Made by a program: the position numbers and the translations under genes. The notes beneath the pieces are model-generated. The model was not told where the DNA came from, searched no databases, and saw only the letters and a program-made list of their open reading frames with translations. A stretch of DNA of 64,000 bases from Variovorax sp. KK3 (GTDB taxonomy: Bacteria > Pseudomonadota > Gammaproteobacteria > Burkholderiales > Burkholderiaceae_C): the NCBI RefSeq assembly GCF_001984055.1, contig NZ_LYVO01000003.1, positions 109,295-173,294 of the forward strand, written 5' to 3'. Numbering within the stretch: the first letter of the stretch is position 1; each line of letters starts with the position of its first letter. This document shows positions 26,398 through 34,837 of this stretch, piece by piece.

Positions 26398-27642
26398 ATG
26401 AATGCACCCGCTAAGGCTGCCGCGCTCGATGGCATCAAGGTCCTCGACCTGTCCCGCGTGCTCGCGGGCCCTTGGTGCACCCAGATGCTCGCGGATCTGG
26501 GCGCGGACGTCGTCAAGATCGAGCGCCCCGGCGTCGGCGACGACACCCGCACCTGGGGCCCGCCCTTCCTGAAAGACGCCCACGGCCGCGACACCGACCA
26601 GGCGACCTACTTCACGTCCTGCAACCGCAACAAGCGCTCGGTCACCATCGACATGGGCACGGCAGAGGGCCAGGCGCTGTTGAAGAAGATGGCGGCCCAG
26701 GCCGACATCGTGGTCGAGAACTTCAAGACCGGCGGCCTCAGGCAGTACGGCCTGGACTACGAGAGCCTGCGCGCCGCCAACCCGCGGCTGGTGTACTGCA
26801 GCGTCACCGGCTTCGGCCACGACGGCCCGCACGCCACGCGCGCCGGCTACGACCTGATGATCCAGGCGACCACCGGCATGATGAGCATCACCGGCCGCCC
26901 CGACGAAGAGCCCGGCGGCGGCCCGCTGCGCGTGGGCGTGGCGCTCACCGACCTGTTCACCGGCTGCTACGCCGCCACCGCCATCCTGGCCGCACTCGAA
27001 GTGCGGCACCGTACGGGCGAGGGCCAGCACATCGACATGGCGCTGCTCGACGTGGGCATGGCCATCCTGGCCAACCAGGCCAGCGCTTTCCTCAACACCG
27101 GCGTCGCGCCCAAGCGGCAGGGCAACAGCCACCCCAGCCTCGCGCCCTACCAGGACTTCCACACGAAGGACGGCGCGATGCTGCTGGCCATCGGCAACAA
27201 CGGCCAGTTCGCGCGCTTCTGCGAAGCCGCCGGGCAAGCCGAGTGGGCGGCCGATCCGCGCTTTGCCACCAACACGCTGCGCGTGCGGCACCGCGAGGTG
27301 CTGATCCCGCTGATGGAAGCCGTCACCCGCACGCGCACTACGGCCGAGTGGATCGCGCTGCTCGAAGACAAGGCCGTGCCCTGCGGCCCCATCAACAACA
27401 TCGCCCAGGCTTTCGAAGACGAGCAGGTGAAGGCACGCGGCCTCGCGGTGGCCTTGCCGCGCGATGCCGGCGACGGCATCCCGCAGATCGTCGGCGTGGC
27501 CAGCCCGCTGCGGTTGCAGGCCACGCCACCCGTGCTGCGGCATGCGCCGCCGGCGCTGGGGCAGCATACGGACGAGGTGCTGGCGGAGATGGGGTTGGAT
27601 GAGAAGCAGCGGGCGGCGCTGCGCGATGCGGGTGTGATCTAA
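26398..27642 (+). CDS. gcdG: CaiB/BaiF CoA-transferase, probable glutarate CoA-transferase
   Basis: 414-residue family III CoA-transferase. The entry motif VLDLSRVLAGPWCTQMLADLGA and the conserved aspartate D152 in RAGYDLMIQATTGMM (which forms the acyl-aspartyl intermediate in CaiB/Frc) are present. It follows gcdH by 125 bp on the same strand, so the expected reaction is succinyl-CoA plus glutarate giving glutaryl-CoA, the substrate of GcdH. Family is certain; substrate is inferred from context. A terminator follows. Confidence 0.88.
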   Translation: MNAPAKAAALDGIKVLDLSRVLAGPWCTQMLADLGADVVKIERPGVGDDTRTWGPPFLKDAHGRDTDQATYFTSCNRNKRSVTIDMGTAEGQALLKKMAAQADIVVENFKTGGLRQYGLDYESLRAANPRLVYCSVTGFGHDGPHATRAGYDLMIQATTGMMSITGRPDEEPGGGPLRVGVALTDLFTGCYAATAILAALEVRHRTGEGQHIDMALLDVGMAILANQASAFLNTGVAPKRQGNSHPSLAPYQDFHTKDGAMLLAIGNNGQFARFCEAAGQAEWAADPRFATNTLRVRHREVLIPLMEAVTRTRTTAEWIALLEDKAVPCGPINNIAQAFEDEQVKARGLAVALPRDAGDGIPQIVGVASPLRLQATPPVLRHAPPALGQHTDEVLAEMGLDEKQRAALRDAGVI

Positions 27643-27658
27643 ACGGCTCAACTCGTGG

Positions 27659-27686
27659 AAAAGGGAGCCATTGAAGCCCCCTTTTT
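27659..27686 (+). terminator. Rho-independent terminator after gcdG
   Basis: AAAAGGGAGC (27659-27668) pairs with GCCCCCTTTT (27676-27685) with one mismatch around a 7-base loop, and the right arm ends in a run of T. It lies 17 bases after the gcdG stop and separates the glutarate operon from the AT-richer region that follows. Confidence 0.75.
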
Positions 27687-27776
27687 AGCCAGCCTCGCAA
27701 TGTTTCCTCGACACGTGCGATGTGTGCCCGGATCGTCGTGATCGAATAGCCGATCAAGACGAGACGGAACCGACTT

Positions 27777-27835
27777 CCTCAAAACGTTACATAGCCGCCA
27801 CGTTTGCTCACTTCCGAGCAACGTAAACGTTGAGG
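27777..27835. promoter_or_regulatory. Nested inverted repeats before the chaperone gene
   Basis: Outer arms CCTCAAAACGTTAC (27777-27790) and AAACGTTGAGG (27825-27835) are complementary apart from small bulges. Inner arms ACGTTTGCTC (27800-27809) and GAGCAACGT (27816-27824) pair around ACTTCC with one bulged T. The core ACGTT thus occurs four times, twice in each direction. The structure ends on the ribosome site of the chaperone gene, so it could be an operator or an RNA structure limiting translation. Confidence 0.5.
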
Positions 27836-27841
27836 AAAATC

Positions 27842-28300
27842 TTGAACCACACAGAAACCGATGGGCTATTCAGGTCGGCCGCTTACGCATTGGGCGCCGT
27901 CATGACGCAAAAAGACAATGAATATCACTTGGCAATCGAAGACCTCGAGGTCCTGTTGTCGGTCGATCGGCAAAACGACGATGACGCGATCCATTGCTAT
28001 GTCAATTTAGGTCGGCCTGCCGCTGATGAACGAGCCGCAGTATGCGAGCAGCTGCTGGAACTGAATATCGAAGGCGATCCTTTTTTGAACGTCGCCTATG
28101 CGTTCGACACCCATTCTGGACGAGCCATATTTCGCGCACGGTTGCCCGATCCCGACGAGTTGGACGGCGACTATCTTGCGTTCTTGATCGAGCGCTTCAT
28201 TGAACAGACATCGCATGCCAGGGGCATTGTCGGTGACGCCTGTTCCTCAATGCCCATTGGCAACAGCGACCACCTTCTGAAGGTTGCGGCATTGGCCTGA
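27842..28300 (+). CDS. Type III secretion chaperone, CesT/SycE-like
   Basis: 152-residue acidic protein of the size and pattern of class I type III secretion chaperones (Tir chaperone, CesT family): an N-terminal helix, strand-rich middle (NEYHLAIEDLEVLLSVDRQND, AIHCYVNLGR), the turn-strand FDTHSGRAIFRARLP and a C-terminal helix DGDYLAFLIERFIEQTSHAR. These proteins dimerise and bind the N-terminal region of one effector. I chose TTG at 27842 because GAGG lies 6 bases before it; the frame is open to another TTG at 27830. The next gene on the same strand starts 39 bp on and has the layout of a cognate effector. Base and codon use are AT-richer than in neighbours. Confidence 0.72.
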   Translation: MNHTETDGLFRSAAYALGAVMTQKDNEYHLAIEDLEVLLSVDRQNDDDAIHCYVNLGRPAADERAAVCEQLLELNIEGDPFLNVAYAFDTHSGRAIFRARLPDPDELDGDYLAFLIERFIEQTSHARGIVGDACSSMPIGNSDHLLKVAALA

Positions 28301-28339
28301 TCAAGCATGATTTATTGACAGATTTTCGACATCACAAAT

Positions 28340-29947
28340 ATGCGCTCCGAGCCTTTCATCATTCGTAATAAAACTCCAAATTCGCCGGGTCAAACGCCAC
28401 CTAAGGTGCCGTCCATAGAGTCGAGCAATATCCCGTCGAGTCAACATGTAGATGGCACGGAATTCAGTTTGAGAGATAAAAGAATAAAAAACTCTCCTAG
28501 TTTCGAATCGTCGACGGGTCGTATACCGCGTAATTTGTCCACGGGCGCCGAAACACAGCGCTCGATCGTGAGACGCAAGCCGACGATCGGGTCCAAGAAA
28601 ACGACGACGGACAGCAAGCAAAGCGTCTCCCCGACAAAATTTTCATTGCTCAACTCGGGTAGCGACGAAAGCAGCACCAGTGATCAACCCTTGAAGCCGT
28701 TGCCATTTCCTGATCTGGCCGCTTCAACGACGTGGAGATCGCCGGAATCTCCGAATCAGAAACCTGATGTTCAGACTTTGCGCTCCGACGCCGGAGTGCC
28801 TGAAGAGGTTTCCACAAAACAGTCGACGCACCACCGTGCGAAAAGCACTGTGACATCGAAGAAGCCTGAGAAGGTTTCCGGTGGGCCGCCACGGTCTGAC
28901 CGACCACTCAGTCGTAACTCGACCGTGCATTCGAAGCGACTCGAGGCTTCAAAAAACACGCGATCGCAACACGTCGCGAATTGGGCTCAATTGTTTCCTG
29001 AGGTGTTTACCAAGGCCTTGAGACAACAGCACACAAGTGAGATGCGGCAAAAAAAGCGGCCTGACGGTTTCAGTGATAATGCAGACGTAGAGGGCGCGCT
29101 CAAACGCGCGGCGCTCACGGAAATCTGCCTTTTGGGATATGCGAAAATTTTAGCTCCTGGTGTCGAGGTCGGCGACCGTCTTTTCGGCATCTTGAACGAA
29201 AAATTGGCGGACCGAATCGGTGTGATCTACCATGACTATTTTCGTTCTTTCGATGAAGCGGTGCGGACATCGTCGGTTGACGCGTTGAAGAAAGATATTG
29301 AACTCGAAATTGAGAAGTTTGTGCTTAATGAGGCAAAGATTTATATCGAATTCAAAATTCAAAATGCCGACATCAAGGATGGTATTTTTCGCGATTCAGC
29401 TGCTCTGGCGATAAAGAACTTTTCACGTCTCTACGAGAAATTTGGCATTCAAATGGCAGAGCGCCTCGAGAAGTCAATTGTCGAGAGATCAAAAAAGATG
29501 GACTTGAAAGACAAAGAGCTGAACGAGTTTCTCGTGCCGAAAGCCAAAAACGAAGAATGGGATGCTTTTGTGTCTAAAACACTCGAAGATCTCGAAGCGC
29601 AGCTTTTGAAATTCAAATTCGACGACGAATTCGAAGGAATTCTGTTGCAGATGATGAATGAGGTTGGTCAAAGCATTTCCAGTAGACAGCTGAGCGATGA
29701 GGACATTGCCCGCCAGGTGAAGCTGGCGCTATTGCGCGACATCGTGCATTTGATGGTCGTTCCTCACGTCGAACGCGAGGCCATGCGGACCAAATCCGCC
29801 GCGGGGAGGAGCTTCGTTGCGGTGTTGAAGTCGGTCTTCGACGGCGAGAGCAAGGAAACGTTGGTCCAGAAGAACTATCCGTCGTCCGTGGCGACCTATG
29901 TCGCCAGCGTTGCGGACGACTTCGCATCCGCCTTGCTACCGGCCTGA
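28340..29947 (+). CDS. Candidate type III effector, unknown function
   Basis: 535-residue protein without signal peptide or membrane segment and unlike any family I know. Residues 1 to about 210 are low-complexity and rich in Ser, Thr, Pro, Lys and Gln (NKTPNSPGQTPPKVPSIESS and similar), as in type III secretion and chaperone-binding regions. Residues about 220-535 look wholly helical, with charged amphipathic stretches (VDALKKDIELEIEKFVLNEA, ERLEKSIVERSKKMDLKDKE) and a single cysteine. It directly follows the CesT-like gene. No ribosome site precedes the ATG. GC content and codon use (AAA, ATT, GAT, TTG) differ strongly from the surroundings until the last 200 bases, a sign of transfer. No catalytic motif was found. 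It could instead be a substrate of another export system. Confidence 0.6.
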   Translation: MRSEPFIIRNKTPNSPGQTPPKVPSIESSNIPSSQHVDGTEFSLRDKRIKNSPSFESSTGRIPRNLSTGAETQRSIVRRKPTIGSKKTTTDSKQSVSPTKFSLLNSGSDESSTSDQPLKPLPFPDLAASTTWRSPESPNQKPDVQTLRSDAGVPEEVSTKQSTHHRAKSTVTSKKPEKVSGGPPRSDRPLSRNSTVHSKRLEASKNTRSQHVANWAQLFPEVFTKALRQQHTSEMRQKKRPDGFSDNADVEGALKRAALTEICLLGYAKILAPGVEVGDRLFGILNEKLADRIGVIYHDYFRSFDEAVRTSSVDALKKDIELEIEKFVLNEAKIYIEFKIQNADIKDGIFRDSAALAIKNFSRLYEKFGIQMAERLEKSIVERSKKMDLKDKELNEFLVPKAKNEEWDAFVSKTLEDLEAQLLKFKFDDEFEGILLQMMNEVGQSISSRQLSDEDIARQVKLALLRDIVHLMVVPHVEREAMRTKSAAGRSFVAVLKSVFDGESKETLVQKNYPSSVATYVASVADDFASALLPA

Positions 29948-29959
29948 CGACCGGACAGT

Positions 29960-29978
29960 CGCAGTCTTCACGACTGCG
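29960..29978. other. Hairpin in convergent gap
   Basis: CGCAGTC-ttcac-GACTGCG is a perfect 7-bp stem between the stops of the candidate effector (plus) and the MocR gene (minus). It lacks a T-tract, so it is at best a weak two-way terminator. Confidence 0.4.
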
Positions 29979-29991
29979 GCTCGCGCGGTCC

Positions 29992-31428
29992 TCAGCACGC
30001 CGCGAATGCGCAGCGAAGCCTCTCGGCGAGGCTTTGCGCCACCTGAAGTGACGGCACGTTGGTGAAGCTCATCAACAGACCCTCGCGACGCGGCGCAGCA
30101 ACGTAGCGCTCCGAGAGTGCACTGCATCGGAGGCCAGCAGCCTTGGCCCGCTGGTCCAACGCAAGGTCGCTGCCGAGGCCGTCGAACCTTGCGATCAAGT
30201 GCATGCCACCGCTTTGCAGTTCGATGTCGACCGCCGCGCCGAAGGTTCGCAGGAGCTCTCCGGCCAGCAGAGCGCGACGCCGCGCGTAGAGCAGTCGCAT
30301 CTTCTTGATGTGGCGTGCGAAGTGCCCTTCACGCATGAAGTCGCACACCACTGCCTGGGTGAACTGGGGCGGTCCGTTGGAAGCGCGGGCCGTTGCCCGC
30401 GCGAACCGCTCGATCAAAGGCGCCGGCACGACCAAGTAGGCCAGCGCCAGTCCGGGACAGAGCACTTTGGAGAAGGTCCCGGCGTACACGACACGCTCCC
30501 GTCGATCCAGACTCTTGAGTGCCGGCAGCGGATGCCCGGAGTAGCGGTACTCGCCGTCATAGTCATCCTCCATCACCCAGGCGCGGGCCGACTGCGCCCA
30601 GTCGAGCAATTCCAGGCGGCGCGCCATGCTCATCGCATGGCCGAGGGGCGCCTGGTGCGACGGCGTGACGACGGCCAGCCGGGCCGTGGGCGCGCGGCGC
30701 CGACCGTCCGAAACGGACAGGCCTTCGCCATCGACCGGCACCGGAACCAGTCGCTGCCCCGATGACTTCAGCACGTCGTTGGTGGGCGGAAAGCCGGGCT
30801 CCTCGACCCACACGCGGTCACCCGGCGACAGCAGCGTGCTCGCCACGAGCCCCAGGCTTGCCCGGTGGCCGGCGGTCACGAAGACCTGTGCGGGGCTGCA
30901 GGCGACACCACGCGCCACCAGCAGGTGGGCCGCGATGGCCTCGCGCAAGGGGGCATAGCCTGCCGGATCGCCGTAGTTCAGATGAGCCAGGCTCAGCGAC
31001 CGTGCACGCCGTGCCACGAGCCGCGCCCACAGCTTGCGCGGAAAGGCGTCGAGGGCGGGCAGGCCCAGTTGGAGCGGCGCGGGCTCGCCGACCGGCATCA
31101 GCGCCGGCATCGATGGCGGTGGCGCAGGCGCGGCGCCGCCGCGCGCGAGCGCGCGCGGCGGAAGTGTCAACGAGACCGTCGTTCCGGCTTGGCCACGTGC
31201 CATCAAGTAGCCCTGGCCAGACAACTCGGTATAGGCCAGCTCGACAGTGCCGCGCGCCACGCCCAACTCGCCGGCCAGGCTGCGTGCCGAGGCCACGCGC
31301 TCGCCGGGTTTCAGCAGGCCTTTGTCGATGGCGGCGCGGAAGCGGTCGCAGATCTGCCGGTAGAGCGGCGTTGGCTGCCGGCGATCCAGGCTCAGCAGCG
31401 TCGCGAGTGAAGGAGTTGGTTCAGCCAT
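29992..31428 (-). CDS. MocR/PdxR-type GntR regulator with aminotransferase domain
   Basis: 478-residue fusion regulator. The N-terminal GntR winged helix (about 20-88) shows PLYRQICDRFRAAIDKGLLK, GERVASARSLAGELGV and ARGTVELAY. The C-terminal domain is a fold-type I aminotransferase (about 120-478) with the PLP-binding lysine K321 in AGTFSKVLCPG and the DDYDGEYRYSG motif. Such proteins sense PLP or amino-compounds. It is divergent from a Rossmann protein/cupin pair, with a symmetric site in the gap, and probably controls that pair and itself. Confidence 0.9.
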   Translation of the reverse strand: MAEPTPSLATLLSLDRRQPTPLYRQICDRFRAAIDKGLLKPGERVASARSLAGELGVARGTVELAYTELSGQGYLMARGQAGTTVSLTLPPRALARGGAAPAPPPSMPALMPVGEPAPLQLGLPALDAFPRKLWARLVARRARSLSLAHLNYGDPAGYAPLREAIAAHLLVARGVACSPAQVFVTAGHRASLGLVASTLLSPGDRVWVEEPGFPPTNDVLKSSGQRLVPVPVDGEGLSVSDGRRRAPTARLAVVTPSHQAPLGHAMSMARRLELLDWAQSARAWVMEDDYDGEYRYSGHPLPALKSLDRRERVVYAGTFSKVLCPGLALAYLVVPAPLIERFARATARASNGPPQFTQAVVCDFMREGHFARHIKKMRLLYARRRALLAGELLRTFGAAVDIELQSGGMHLIARFDGLGSDLALDQRAKAAGLRCSALSERYVAAPRREGLLMSFTNVPSLQVAQSLAERLRCAFAAC

Positions 31429-31451
31429 GGCCCAGTCATTTCGACGATTCT

Positions 31452-31471
31452 TGGATCTTTTGTTTGATCCA
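31452..31471. promoter_or_regulatory. MocR operator candidate
   Basis: TGGATC (31452-31457) and GATCCA (31466-31471) are perfect arms around 8 T-rich bases, in the divergent gap 24 bp from the regulator start and 56 bp from the Rossmann-protein start. Position suggests binding by the MocR-type regulator. Confidence 0.55.
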
Positions 31472-31526
31472 TGTTAGTCATAGGCTGCAAACTTCCAAGT
31501 TGAAATCCGAGGTGAAGAGGATGGGC

Positions 31527-32273
31527 ATGAGCGACAACAGGATCTTCCTGGCCGGCGCGACCGGCGCCGTCGGCTCGGTGCTAGCGCCGTTGCTGATCGA
31601 CGCCGGCTACGCCGTCTACGGCGGCACGCGACGGGCCGATCGGGCGCAAGCGCTCGAAGCGCAAGGCATCGTGCCCGTGGTGGTCGACGTGTTCGATGCG
31701 CCCGCGCTGGCACAGGCCGTGAAGCGCATCGCACCGGATGCCGTGATTCACCAGCTCACCGACCTGCCGTCGAAGCCGGACCCCGAGGCGATGGCCACCG
31801 CGGTGCCGCGCAATGCGCGCCTGCGCAGCGATGGCACGCGCAACCTGGTGGCGGCCGCGCTGGCGGCGGGCTGCGACCGCCTGATCTCGCAGAGCATCGC
31901 CTGGGCCTATGCACCCGGGCCGCAACCCTGGCGCGAAGATCAGCCGCTCGACCGAAGCGCGGCAGACCCGCGGGGCATCACGGTCCGCGGTGTCGTGGCG
32001 CTGGAGCAGTCGACGCTCGGCACGGTGGGCCTGCGCGGGGCGGTGCTGCGCTACGGGCAGCTCTACGGGCCACGCACCTTCTCCCCGACGCCCAGGGGCG
32101 CAAGCCCCGTGCACGTCGAAGCCGCAGCCTGGGCGGCGCTGCTCGCGCTGCAGCGGGGCGCCGCCGGCATCTTCAACATCGCCGAGGACGGCGCGGTGGT
32201 GAACAGCGACAAGGCGAAGGCCGAACTCGGATGGCGAGCCGATCTGCGCTGGCCCGCGGAGGTGCTGGCATGA
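31527..32273 (+). CDS. NAD(P)-binding Rossmann/epimerase-like protein
   Basis: 248-residue extended-SDR-like protein. The dinucleotide motif GATGAVGSVLAPLL opens the protein and the fold continues to the C-terminal INSDKAKAELGWRADLRWP segment typical of NAD-dependent epimerases. The YxxxK catalytic pair is not found where expected: the segment ITVRGVVALEQSTLG replaces Yx3SK...E, so it may bind a cofactor without epimerase chemistry or belong to an atypical group. The ATG at 31527 is preferred over 31521 because GAGG lies 6 bases before it. The stop overlaps the cupin start by 4 bp. Confidence 0.8.
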   Translation: MSDNRIFLAGATGAVGSVLAPLLIDAGYAVYGGTRRADRAQALEAQGIVPVVVDVFDAPALAQAVKRIAPDAVIHQLTDLPSKPDPEAMATAVPRNARLRSDGTRNLVAAALAAGCDRLISQSIAWAYAPGPQPWREDQPLDRSAADPRGITVRGVVALEQSTLGTVGLRGAVLRYGQLYGPRTFSPTPRGASPVHVEAAAWAALLALQRGAAGIFNIAEDGAVVNSDKAKAELGWRADLRWPAEVLA

Positions 32274-32791
32274 ACGCGATGCGCTTCGCCACCCGCCGCG
32301 GGATGTCGGTGGGCCTGCTCGGGCTGGCCGCGGCCTGGATGGTGCTCGTGCCGGCCGCGCCCCGGTCGGCCGCGCGATGGATCGACGACCTGTGCACCAG
32401 CGCCCTGGGCCGGCCGATGTTCGCGTCGGCGCCCGCCCCCGCGGGCAGCGCCGCGCGGCCCGCCACCATCGTCAAGCCGCTGTCCTGCGAGCCGCTGCCC
32501 AACGTGCCGGGCAAGTCGCAGACCACGGTGATGGTGGAGTTTCCGCCGCTGGCCTATTCGCCGGCGCACCGGCATCCGGGCTCGGTCACGGCCGTGGTCG
32601 TCGAAGGCACGGTGCGCTCGCAGTTGAACGGCACGCCGCCGCAGGACTACCAGGCCGGCCAGAGCTTCTTCGAGCCGCCGGGCACCCTGCACGTGTTCGC
32701 CGAGAACCCCGACCCCACGCGCACCGCCAAGCTGCTGGCCTTCTTCGTCACGGACGAGAACTGCGGCCCGCTCACGGTCTACGAAAAGTAG
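32270..32791 (+). CDS. Cupin-domain protein, membrane-anchored or secreted
   Basis: 173-residue protein with an N-terminal hydrophobic segment (GMSVGLLGLAAAWMVLVPAA) that acts as a signal or anchor, then a single cupin barrel: SPAHRHPGSVTAVVVEGTV is cupin motif 1 with its metal histidines, and FFEPPGTLHVFAEN is motif 2. The start overlaps the preceding stop (ATGA), so it is co-translated with the Rossmann protein. Function is unknown; small periplasmic cupins often bind or isomerise small organic ligands. Confidence 0.83.
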   Translation: MNAMRFATRRGMSVGLLGLAAAWMVLVPAAPRSAARWIDDLCTSALGRPMFASAPAPAGSAARPATIVKPLSCEPLPNVPGKSQTTVMVEFPPLAYSPAHRHPGSVTAVVVEGTVRSQLNGTPPQDYQAGQSFFEPPGTLHVFAENPDPTRTAKLLAFFVTDENCGPLTVYEK

Positions 32792-32808
32792 CCGGGCGCG
32801 CCGCGCCT

Positions 32809-33789
32809 TCAGTCGACCTTGATGCCCGCAGCCTTCACCACCTGCTGCGCCTTGGCCGTCTCGTCGACGATGAACTTGTCGAATTGCGCCGAAGGCATGG
32901 TGAAGGGCTCGGCGCCGAGCTTGTCGAGCCGGTCTTTCAGGTCCGGCGCGGCCATGATCTTCGCGACCTCGGCCTGCAGACGGTCGACCACGGCCTTGGG
33001 GGTTTTCGCCGGTGCGAACAGGCCGACCCAGAACAGGTATTCCGAGCCCGGCACGCCGGCCTCGACCGTGGTGGGCAACTGCGGCATCACCGCCGAGCGC
33101 TTTCCGGTGCCCACGGCCAGCGCCTTGAGCTTGCCGTCTTTCACCAGCGGCAGCGCCGACACCATGGGCGCGAAGAACCAGTCGATGCGCCCGCCCATCA
33201 CTTCGGTCATGGCCTCGGGCGTGCCGCGAAAGGGCACGTGCTGCGCCTGCACGCCCGCCGCCAGGCGGAACACCTCGGCGTTCATGTGGGTGGCCGATCC
33301 GTTGCCGGCCGAGCCGTAGTTGAAGCCGCCGGGCTTGGCCTTGGCCTGCGCCACGAGATCCTTCACGTCGGCGAAGCGGTTGGGCGCCACCACCAGCATG
33401 TTGGGCAGGCTGGCCATGGGCGTGATGCCGGCGAAGTCCTTGAGGGTGTCGTAGGTCAGCCCCGGATAGATGGACGGGTTCACCAGGTGGCCCGCCGAAT
33501 GCACGAGCAGCGTGTAGCCGTCGGCCGGCGCCTTGGCCACCTGCGCCGCGCCCAGGGTGCCGCCGGCGCCCGGCTTGTTGTCGACGATGACCGAGCCGCC
33601 CAGCGCTGGCCCGAGCCGCTCGGCGACCAGGCGCGCCACGATGTCGGTGCCGCTGCCGGCGGTGAAGGGCACGACCAGCTTGACGGTCTGGCCCTTGGGC
33701 CAGTCGCCCTGGGCATGCACGCCGCCCCATGCGCAGGCGGCCAGGGCGGCCGTGATCAGCTGGCGGCGGGCGGGAAGAAATCGGTTCAT
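32809..33789 (-). CDS. Bug-family tripartite tricarboxylate transporter binding protein
   Basis: 326-residue periplasmic binding protein (TctC/Bug family). A signal peptide (ITAALAACAWGGVHA) is followed by the family opening VKLVVPFTAGSGTDIVARLV and IVDNKPGAGGTLGAAQVAKA, whose loops bind carboxylate ligands. No tctA/tctB membrane genes are nearby, as is common for this family in Burkholderiales. It is the last gene of the dioxygenase/SDR/BKACE/alcohol dehydrogenase unit, 44 bp after the dehydrogenase, so it probably captures the organic acid that this pathway degrades. Confidence 0.9.
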   Translation of the reverse strand: MNRFLPARRQLITAALAACAWGGVHAQGDWPKGQTVKLVVPFTAGSGTDIVARLVAERLGPALGGSVIVDNKPGAGGTLGAAQVAKAPADGYTLLVHSAGHLVNPSIYPGLTYDTLKDFAGITPMASLPNMLVVAPNRFADVKDLVAQAKAKPGGFNYGSAGNGSATHMNAEVFRLAAGVQAQHVPFRGTPEAMTEVMGGRIDWFFAPMVSALPLVKDGKLKALAVGTGKRSAVMPQLPTTVEAGVPGSEYLFWVGLFAPAKTPKAVVDRLQAEVAKIMAAPDLKDRLDKLGAEPFTMPSAQFDKFIVDETAKAQQVVKAAGIKVD

Positions 33790-33833
33790 GGTTGCTGTCT
33801 CCGTGGGTTTGTCGTGAAGGCGTGCCGTGCCGC

Positions 33834-34835
33834 TCAGGGCCGCAGCACCACGCGGTCGGTGCTGCCCGACAGCACCAGGCGATAGGCGTCCTGTGCTTCG
33901 TCGAGCACGAAGGCGCGCGCGATCGAAAAGGGCTTGAGCGTGCCGCGCTCGAAGCCCTCGCGCATGGCGTCGAGCTGCGCGGTGGCCGCCACGCAATCGA
34001 GCGCCAGCGAGTCGATGCCCACATAGGTGTGCATGCCGCGGTAGAACGCGAAGATGTCGAAAGGCACGGCGCGGTCGTGCGTGGCGATGAAGATCTGCGT
34101 TGCGCCCTTCGCCATCGACTTGTTGGCGGCTTCGAAATAGGCGCTGCCGACGGTGTTGTAGACGACGTCGGCGCCGCGGCCGCCCGTCAATTCACGCACC
34201 ACGGCGGCCACGTCCTGCGAGCGCGCATCGACCACGTCGACCGGCCCGCAGGCGAAGCCTTCGAAGGGCCCGGCGCGCCGCTGCACCGCGATGACCCGGG
34301 CGCCGCCCTGCGCAGCCAGCTGCACCGCGGCCTGCCCGACCTTGCCGTTGGCGCCGAGCACCAGCACGGTCTGGCCGGCCTGCGGCATACCGCTGCGCCT
34401 GAAGCCTTCGTAGGCGGTGACGAAGGGCACGCCCACCGCGCCGGCCTCGTCCATCGAGATGCTGCGCGGCCGGGCGCGCAGCGCCTCGACCGGCAGCAGC
34501 AGGTAGCGGGCATGCGAGCCGTCGCGTGTGATGCCGATGTCGCCGCCGGAGCCGTAGACCTCGCGGCCCACCCATTCGGTGGGGCCGGCGATCACGGTGC
34601 CCGCGAAGTCGCGCCCCGGGCTGCGCGGCCACACGGCCTGTGGCATCAGTCCCAGGCTGGCCTTGACGTCGCTGGGGTTCACCGCAGCGGCATCGACCCG
34701 CACCACCGCGAAGCCGGGTTTGGCCGCGGGCTCCTGCTGCGGTGCCAGGTCGAGCTTCAGCGCATCGAGGTCGGCGGCCTTCTCGTGCACGCGCACGGCG
34801 CGCGCGGCGGTCGTCGGGTTCAACACTGCACTCAT
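33834..34835 (-). CDS. Zinc-independent alcohol dehydrogenase / quinone oxidoreductase-like
   Basis: 333-residue medium-chain dehydrogenase/reductase. The GroES-like N-terminal half (AAVNPSDVKASLG, PGRDFAGTV) lacks the structural-zinc cysteines, placing it in the quinone-oxidoreductase branch. The cofactor motif is VLGANGKVGQAAVQLAA. The start is only 2 bp after the BKACE stop. In the putative pathway it would reduce an enone or quinone or oxidise an alcohol, using NADPH or NAD. The specific substrate is unknown. Confidence 0.86.
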   Translation of the reverse strand: MSAVLNPTTAARAVRVHEKAADLDALKLDLAPQQEPAAKPGFAVVRVDAAAVNPSDVKASLGLMPQAVWPRSPGRDFAGTVIAGPTEWVGREVYGSGGDIGITRDGSHARYLLLPVEALRARPRSISMDEAGAVGVPFVTAYEGFRRSGMPQAGQTVLVLGANGKVGQAAVQLAAQGGARVIAVQRRAGPFEGFACGPVDVVDARSQDVAAVVRELTGGRGADVVYNTVGSAYFEAANKSMAKGATQIFIATHDRAVPFDIFAFYRGMHTYVGIDSLALDCVAATAQLDAMREGFERGTLKPFSIARAFVLDEAQDAYRLVLSGSTDRVVLRP

Positions 34836-34837
34836 GG

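Noticed and set aside
27766..27801. GGAACC followed by CCAC before the chaperone, resembling an HrpL hrp box
   Set aside because: The spacing is 26 bases instead of 15-16, and no PIP-type TTCG pair at the right spacing is present either.
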